From Tillandsia leiboldiana (taxonomy: Eukaryota > Streptophyta > Magnoliopsida > Poales > Bromeliaceae): a stretch of DNA of 64,000 nt. A program made the translations under genes and the position numbers. Positions 56,845-64,000 of this stretch are shown piece after piece. The first letter of the stretch is position 1, and the number at the start of each line of letters is the position of its first letter. The notes under the pieces are model-generated. The model saw only the letters and a program-made list of their open reading frames with translations, had not been told where the DNA came from and searched no databases. The DNA lies in assembly GCA_029204045.2 (NCBI GenBank), contig CM055063.1, positions 42,007,562 to 42,071,561 on the forward strand, given 5' to 3'.

Positions 56845-59779
56845 TGTCATGCCCCGGGGTCGAAATTGCGACCCGGGCTCGCCAACAGATCCGCCGCCTG
56901 TGCACAGCCCCGCACAGGCGAAGCGTCCAACCTGCAAGAAAAGGTACTACAACTAATAGATATCAGAGCTATAATAAAAATCTGCTGTAAAACTAAAATC
57001 AAGCACTGTACAACTGAAAAATAATATAATAATGTCCAACTCCCAAAAAGATAATCATACAAGTCCTCAGATACAATGATCCAAAAGTGAACAGGGAGGT
57101 ATCTCCAATAAATACATCAGTGTACAGTCTCTCAATACATATCATATCCTCACTACATCAGTCTCTCAAAAAAGGAAATAAAATAACTAATCTACTGAAG
57201 ATCTCCTCTGAAGGGTACCGCTACTCTCCAACGACGGGTAGGGATCTAGCTCGCGACTCCCTCGCCTCGATCAACAACCGCAGAATCAGCAACACCCGCT
57301 AAGACTCTGCAAAACAAAGGAGAGAAAAGGAAAGGAGGGGGAAAACCCCCAATGGGTGTGAGAACTACACCAAAAATGGAGTTCTTAGTGGGTATCACCG
57401 CCAGGTCCGACGATCTGCCCACTAAGTCCTCTAGAGGCATAAGATAACTAATGCAGTAAAAACTGAACAAGGAAGCTGGAGACACTCAACAGCTATCATG
57501 CCTCTAACTAAATGCTCAAAAGGGGAGAACCAATGAAGGATATGCCACCACTAGCACATGAAGTGCACAATCGACCCAATTGAGCTGACTGCCACTTCTG
57601 GTCCAGTCAAACCTGCGCCCACCTACAACCACTTCCCACTGCCGTGCAGGAATTACGTAGGGTGTCCAAACGGACTAACTCGCTATCGAGTAGTGGCTCA
57701 TGCAGGCTATAGTCAAAATCCAGGCTCTCTCTCAGAACGGATAGACTCAAGATGCTCAACCCCTCACACAATGGTCAAAATACTCACAACGACACGGGAC
57801 CACCGTCAAACCAAACGGCTCCCAACAACACTAGCACCGGTCTAAACACAGCTACTAGACTCCAATCAGTCCCCCTGACACGAGTGTAACAATAAGTAAA
57901 TGCCTGTAATAACCCCAATCTAGTGCCACCAGTAAAACTGGTACTGCCTGCTGTGCCTGCCAAATCGGGTATGCTGGCCAACGCATAACGCCGATAGGGA
58001 ATAGGAGTCTCAAGGACTCAAAGCCTGTCTGTAACACACTCCGGAGTGGAACTCGAGGGGAGCGACCCACATGAGTAAAGTATCTCAGTGATAAGTATAA
58101 TAGTAATATAAATCAGCAGGACTGGATCATGACTCTGATCAAAGTGGGAAAGCTCAGCCACTAAAGAAAACCCCGGTCCTCAAACAGATGTAAAAGTACT
58201 CAATAAGTGGGAAACTCTGTCCATTAGAGAAATCTGGTACATAAAACCATCCGGTTAACCGCCCAATATTTGCTGATTGCCATAATGCCCCACAAACCAA
58301 AATCTAAAACCAACCTCCGGTCGACCGCCCAATATCCGCGGTCACCGCAAAACCCTGCCAGCCACAATCCAACATAACCCATCCCTGACACCAATGTCCC
58401 GGCTACACTACCCCAAACCCCTGCTCGCACCCGAGCAACACAGACCGCCTGACTAACAAAGAGAAGTAAGGAATAACATGGTTTCTCCTAAGTCAAGTTC
58501 CAAAAAGTAGTGTAGCAGTAAAAGATGGCCTAACTACATGTCCATACAAGCATGCTTTTGTCCTCAGAAACGATAAAAGAGAACGAGACATATAATAACA
58601 AGGCATGCTAAAGTATTCCTTCTATGATATATCAATCTCACATAAATAGGCCAATGAATACTCATGTATGTTCTCTATATCATCTAGTGTGGGATAAATA
58701 TAACCGTCTACCATATGCTAAGTCTCCGATTCACCAAACATGTACAATGATCAGGTAAGCATCAATACACAAGATCTAGGCCATTCCCTGCTTACCTCTC
58801 ACTCATATCGGTTGTACATTAATTATGCATGCTATCAGTCATAGAGGGGGGACATTCCCACAAGTGTACTTACATTAACCATAACATAAACATCCATAAA
58901 AACCTTATCATTCCCTTATACAGTTACCAATATTAAGCTTACCCACCTGAAGTGCTTAAACCAAGGCAAATCTGTAGTGTACCAGATCTTGGTATATTAG
59001 CAAATATAAATAAAAATGGTAGGAAATACCATTTTTATCGAGCTTAGAGAGGTAGAGGATGATCTGGGAGTGAATTGGGCCCAAATCGGGATTAAAATAA
59101 GAGATCTAGAATTTTATATGAGAAAGTGGGCCCAGATTGTAAGTGGAAAATTCACAGTGTCGGAAAATTCCCAGAAAATTACGGGAGCTCCGTAAATATG
59201 TTTTAACGCCACAGTAAAAGTTTGATCGGATACCCGGATAGTGAGAACGGGCTCCGCCAGCGATTCTGAATAAAATGAGGCTTTTGGCAACCCAGAATGG
59301 TCCAAATGGAAAAATTAAAGGTACCTAGAGGTAAATCAAGTTAAACTGAGACTGCCTGTCAAATTTGAGCAGAATCGGGCGAGAAACGGGTGAGAACGGA
59401 CGAAAACGGGCGAAACTGGGCTTGGGCCCAAGTTTCGGGCGCCCGAAAGTGGGTTCCGGGCGCCCGAAAAGTACTGTAGCAAACCGGCTTTTGTGGGCTG
59501 CAGCGAACCGGGCTGCACTGTAGCAAACGCGGTTCACTGCAGCAGCCCGGTCCGGTTGTTGGTGCGCTCGAATGTTACTGTAGCAGCGCCCGAATTTTAA
59601 GTTGGAACGGATCCCGAGGCAGTTGGCACGGATCCCGAGGCGATGAGATGGATCCCGAGGAGATGGCACGGATCCCGAGGCACGGGCGCGAATCCCGAGG
59701 CAAGGCAGGCGCGCGGCGCGCTGGGGCGCGCGGCTCGAGGCGTGCGGGGTAGCTGGGGGACGCCACGTGGCGTCTCCCC
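56845..59779 (-). repeat. LTR of the 30020/34027 group, interrupted on the right
   Basis: Starts TGTCATGCCCCGGGG and follows the same layout as LTR1-3 (GGTAGGGATCTAGCTCGCGACTCCC, CACTCCGGAGTGGAACTCGAGG, ACCGCCCAATATCCGCGG). The right part is peculiar: GGGCGCCCGAAA palindromes and ACTGTAGCA repeats at 59430-59590, and five CGGATCCCGAGG-type repeats at 59608-59702. It breaks at 59779 where LTR E begins. No coding frame is believable. Confidence 0.8.
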
Positions 59780-62237
59780 TGTCACGCCCCGGGGGTTTTA
59801 TTTTAGCGGAAACAATACACCAAAGTAAGCGTAAGGTGCGTACAAATTTTTTTGTTTAAAAACCTCCTTCCCCGGCGCGTGCCCAGACCCGCCACATATA
59901 CAGATTTACTCGAAAATCGGGCAGAGTCTCCTCTGTATATGCACGGCGTCGCGGCTGTTACAATAGTCGAACATAAGCAATCATTTTCCATTTAATCACA
60001 ATAGTTCGAAGTAGTACGGTGCATGAAGGCGAAACAATACCCGTGGCCAGTCAGGTTGAACGTATAAACTCACCGTTTTGAAAACAGGCCCACACGGCCT
60101 TAGGTTTTGAAAAACCGATTGGGAAACGGCATAAATCCACAAGGTTTAGAAAACGGGCCCACCCGACCCTAGACTTTTGAAAACAGTTTTTGAAGTCCTT
60201 TTTCTTTTGTTTTCTAGTTGGTTTGTTTAGAAAACGGCCAAACGGGAACAATAAAGGAAACAGTAGTGCATAACCAGAATGAAAGTACTCAACATCCACA
60301 CGACCCCACAAGGGTATCGAGAACCACACAGTAACCTACAATACCGAATGAAATGCAGAGAAAGTAAAGAAAACAGCATACTAGGGCTCCCTCAGCCCGA
60401 CTGCTACCACCTCGGCCTCACCGTCGCCTACCTCTACCCCCTGGAGGTACCTGTCACAGAGTGGGTAGTCAGCGACACTATCATAAAAACAATACTAAAG
60501 CAGTAAAGTAATACCAAGCCACAAAAGTAAGACTAGCCGGAACAACCACTCTACTCGTAACGGTAACTCGCAACCACCTGTACCACCTGTAACACCTGTA
60601 ACCCCGGTAACACCTGTAACACCTGACCGCGTCGGGCACCTATCCCGGCGGGTCGCACACCTGACCTCATCGGGCACCAATCCCGGCGGGTCGCACACCT
60701 GACCTCGTCGGGCACCAATCCCGACAGGTCGCACCGCTCGCACCTTGATGCCTCAAACCCCACACCTACGGGGGCCCCCACTACGTCACCTCTTGGGGTA
60801 ACACGGGTCGAAGACCGCCTTTCCGGAAAAGAGCACCCTTTGCGGTGGCCAGACCGCGGGTGCGCGTGTCGCAACTCGAGCATAAGTAACCAAGACACGG
60901 GGTAATATAGTACATCATAGAAACCGTCAGTGTTAGTACCGATTAACAATAAAAATCCCTTTCGGAATACTAACACAATACTCAGCCTCGACCGTAAACC
61001 CACCTTGTTGTCGCGCTCCTGACCGATGCTAGGTTCTCCTGCATCTCGGGTGCCCGCCCGGACCTACAAGAACCTGTCATACAGGAGTCAGAAATTTAAG
61101 ACTCTGTAAGATTAGCGACTAGAACACCCGGCGCCCCCCCACCTTGCGCACAATTCGTACACGTACGCGCCCGGCCCCGCACGGCTGGGCGGCGTACTAA
61201 CTGCGTGCGGCGCCGTCCGCACACGGCGTCACCCACATGCGGCGCTTCCCACTTCGGTGTGCGCGCGGCGTTGCCCACATGCGGCGCTGCCCGCATGCGG
61301 CGCCGCCCGCATGCGGTGCCGCCCGCGTGCGGTGCAGCCCTCATGCGGCGGCGCCCGCATGCGGCACCGACCGCATGCGGTGCCGCCCGCACCCGCATGC
61401 GAAGCCGCCCGCATGCGGCGGCGCCCGCATCCGCATGCGGTGCCGCCCGCACCCGCATGCGAAGCCGCCCGCATGCGGCGGCGCCCGCATCCGCATGCGG
61501 TGCCGCCCGCATGCGGCGCCCGCATCCGCATGCGGTGCCGCCCGCATGCGGCGCCGCCCGCATGCGGCGCTGCCCGCATGCGGGGGCATGCGGCGCCGCC
61601 CGCATGCGGCGCCACCCGCATGCGGTGGTGCCCGCATGCGGCGCCACCCGCATGCGGTGCCGCCCGCATGCGGATGCACGCGGCGCCACCCTCATGCGGC
61701 GCCGCCCGCATGCGTGGCTCCGGTGATGGCACCGACTCCCCTCTTCCCCTTTTTTCCTAAGAAAACCAAGAAACGCCCAAATCAAGAACCCTAAGCCATG
61801 CTTACCTTGGTTTCGTCGGCTAGGGTTGATCTAGGGGATGATCGTCCTGTTCTTGGGTGAAGGGTACGCCGGGGATCTTCCTTCTCCTCACCCGCTCCGC
61901 CTTGCTTCTCCACTCGATCGGTTAGGGAACGGTAAGGTTCGGTTGGGAAACTGAAAGGTTGGGGAAGTGGGTTTTCGTTGCCTTTGGGGTTTCGTACGCA
62001 GGGGAGTTAAGGGGAGTTGTGGGGAGTGGCGGGAAGTTGGGGGGAGTGGTGGGAAGTTGGGGCGGTTCGTGGGAAGTTGTGGGGTTGTGGGAAGTTGGGG
62101 GGAAGTGGTGGGGAGTTGGGGCGGTTCGTGGGGAGTTGTACGACCGGGAAAAGGCGGGAGCGATTAAGGTGGCGGGAGCGGTTAAGTTGGGGAATGGGAA
62201 TGAACCCGGTTCAAGTCAAAAGCGGGTACAAGTCGGG
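59780..62237 (-). repeat. LTR 'E', relative of the Tekay LTRs
   Basis: Starts TGTCACGCCCCGGGGG and is collinear with 40388 onward, including the tRNA-like-free leader block, CATCGGGCACC repeats (60620-60740) and one GTAACCAA unit. It also has a GCATGCGG array (61200-61710) and GGGAGTTGGGG minisatellites (61990-62140). The last roughly 300 bp expected of this LTR are absent; a plus-oriented LTR begins at 62238 instead. The bases before it are TCCCC; the partner duplication, if any, is outside the window. Confidence 0.85.
61200..61715. repeat. CCGCATGCGG palindromic array (LTR E)
   Basis: GCATGCGGTGCCGCCC, GCATGCGGCGCC and GCATCCGCATGC units, including a perfect 60-bp tandem duplication around 61385-61505. 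It is homologous in position to 42001-42530 but arranged independently. Confidence 0.92.
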
Positions 62238-62911
62238 TGTAGAACACCGGGATTTGGACGACGCACCGACCTTGCAGGATGGTGTGGTGCGGAGGAGTTT
62301 GCCTTGGATGTGTCCCATTTGTGTTTACAGAGGAGTTCGGGTTGATTTGGATCCCCGCGGAAGCCTCTGCTTGTTTCGGGCTTTGTACGCGTTAGGTGAC
62401 TGGTACGGGAAGCGCCGACACCGCTATGGGTTGCAGAAAAATTGGGAAACACTTGGAGCAGGTGTATTTTCAGTTTACAGCGAGGTTCGGGAGGTTCCGG
62501 ACTGACGCGGAAGACCCGGAGGCAAAAAGTGAGTCGGAACTGGCAATTTTGGAGCCGGTATTTGATTTGAGCACCCCGACTCAACGGTTGAGCTTTTTGA
62601 GGAGAAAAAGCTGTGGACACGCGTACTTTTGATTTACAGCGAGGTTCGGGAGGTTCCGGACTGACGCGAAAGACCCGGAGGCAAAAAGTGAGTCGGAACT
62701 GGCAATTTTGGAGCCGGTATTTGATTTGAGCACCCCGACTCAACGGTTGAGCTTTTTGAAGAGAAAAAGCTGTGAGCGCGTGTACTTTTGAATTACAGCG
62801 GAGCTCGGGAGGTTCCTGGCAGCGGCGGAGGGCCCGAGGGCAAAAAGTGAGTTGGAGTTGGGTTTTTGGAATTAAGTTAATTAAGTTAATTAATTTTATT
62901 TAAAGCTTTGC

Positions 62912-62923
62912 TTTATAAAAACC
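62912..62923 (+). promoter_or_regulatory. TATA box of LTR F
   Basis: TATAAAAACCCC lies in AT-rich surroundings, followed about 25-30 bp on by ACCTCTGTAGCAAAGG and a purine-rich leader. It has the best match to a plant TATA consensus among the LTRs here. Confidence 0.6.
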
Positions 62924-63239
62924 CCTCCCCTCCACCTCTGTAGCAAAGGAAAAGAGAAAGAAAGAAAGAAAAAGGAAAAAGAGAAAAAGAGAGGAAAGGG
63001 AAGAAGAAGAAGAAGAGGATGGGTTTGAAGGAAGCAACTCTTGGGCGTTTTCTTCTCCGAGCGTGGACGGGAGCCGAGCGAGGACCGGCGTGCCGCGTGG
63101 AGGTTGGATTTATTTTATTTTATTCTTTTCTCTCTTTCTTCTCCCCGTGGGCGGAGCCTTGCGGACTTGTCGTCCGGGTTGTGGCGTGGCTGCGCGAGTC
63201 GCGCGCTCGCGTTTTCGGCGGCGCGTGATCGGGGGGGGG

Positions 63240-64000
63240 GGCGGCGGCCGTGCGCTGGGGCGCTTGCGCGCTGCGCGCCGGGCTGCCTTGGGGCTGCGCG
63301 GCCCTGCAGGCCGCGCGCTGTGCGCGCGGCACTGCAGGGGTGCCGCGCGGGCAGCCCCTGTGCCGCGCGGCCTGGCAGGCCGCGCGGGGCGCGCGACCCT
63401 GCAGGGGTGCCGCGCGGGCAGCCCCTGTGCCGCGCGGCCTTGCAGGGCGCGCGGGGCGCGCGTCACTGCAAGGTGCCGCGCGGGCGGCCTTGGGGCCGCG
63501 CGGCCCTGCAGGCCGCGCGCTGGGCGCGCGGCACTGCAGGGGTGCCGCGCGGGCATCCCCTGTGCCGCGCGCCCTTGCAGGCCGCGCGCTGTTCGCGCGG
63601 CACTGCAAGGTGCCGCGCGGGCGGCCTTGGGGCCGCGCGGCCCTGCAGGCCGCGCGCTGGGCGCGCGGCACTGCAGGGGTGCCGCGCGGGCATCCCCTGT
63701 GCCGCGCGACCTTGCAGGCCGCGCGCTGTGCGCGCGGCACTGCAAGGTGCCGCGCGGGCCTGCGGGCCGCGCCCGTGGGCGCGCGGCCCTGCAGGGGCCC
63801 CGCGCGGGCGGCCCTGTGCCGCGCGGGCCTGCGGGCCGCGCCCGTGGGCGCGCGGCCCTGCAGGGGGCCCCGCGCGGGCGGCCCTGTGCCGCGCGGGCCT
63901 GCGGGCCGCGCCCGGGGGCGCGCGGCCCTGCAGGGGCCCCGCGCGGGCGGCCCTGTGCCGCGCGGGCCTGCGGGCCGCGCCCGGGGGCGCGCGGCCCTGC
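63240..64000. repeat. GC-rich CCTGCAGG/GGCACTGCAGG array (LTR F)
   Basis: Units such as GGCCCTGCAGGCCGCGCG, GGCACTGCAGGGGTGCC and GCCTGCGGGCCGCGCCCG repeat to the window edge. From about 63760 a regular unit of roughly 75 bp appears. Arg/Ala/Pro frames on the minus strand are artefacts. Confidence 0.9.

Larger units (their letters stand above)
62238..64000 (+). repeat. Probable LTR 'F' in plus orientation, running off the right edge
   Basis: Starts TGTAGAACACCGGGATTTGG, similar in form to the starts TGTAAGACCTGGC and TGTGAGGACCCGGG. It then contains a 159-160-bp tandem repeat (about 62477-62870), AATTAAGTTAATTAAG, and a TATA box TATAAAAACCCC (62912-62923). A purine-rich stretch follows (62945-63020), then a GC-rich array (63240-64000). 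This is the same order as in solo LTRs A and B. Its other end is not seen, so the call rests on the start and layout. Confidence 0.65.

Overview
This window is intergenic heterochromatin of a flowering plant, possibly a monocot; the species cannot be named from it. The evidence is an autonomous-type CACTA (En/Spm) transposon with plant tnp2/DUF4218/DUF4216 genes, chromodomain-bearing Ty3/gypsy (Tekay/Del-like) retrotransposons primed by initiator tRNA-Met, and a Cassandra element with 5S rRNA-like LTRs. I found no host protein gene, rRNA gene or tRNA gene. Almost every base belongs to a nest of transposable elements, and several boundaries are fixed by target-site duplications (TSDs) readable at both ends.

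Layout, left to right. 1-1487: intact gag-protease reading frame (minus strand) of a Ty3/gypsy element that runs off the left edge. 1488-1789: its leader and primer site. 1790-8103: its 5' LTR, interrupted by solo LTR 'A' (2220-5231, TSD AAAGC). 8104-8938: decayed pol end of a neighbouring copy. 8939-9033 plus 24422-about 28045: a related LTR split by a 15.4-kb CACTA element (9034-24421, TSD AAA). The CACTA holds terminal tandem arrays, a broken TNPD-type transposase, an intact TNPA-type gene and solo LTR 'B' (12672-15290, TSD GAAGG). About 28046-29717: gag pseudogene carrying a young Cassandra (28837-29412, TSD ATAGG). 30020-34026 plus base 55956: the LTR upstream of that gag. It is split one base from its end by a 21.9-kb retrotransposon dimer (34027-55950, TSD ACTAC).

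Inside the dimer sits a complete Tekay-type insertion (40388-50299, TSD GCACC). It has about 3.1-kb, nearly identical LTRs, a large gag/protease deletion and one nonsense codon in RNase H. 55957-56745: scrambled pol remnant. 56746-64000: further nested LTRs, one probably in plus orientation and running off the right edge.

The elements do not cooperate as a gene system. The window records successive insertion, LTR recombination and cross-mobilisation of defective elements. The most unusual signals are: (i) a conserved hairpin in four gag leaders whose loop holds the palindrome CTGCAG, resembling a retroviral dimerisation site; (ii) GC-rich palindromic arrays at the same place in several related LTRs but built on different palindromes; and (iii) young LTRs around long-dead interiors.
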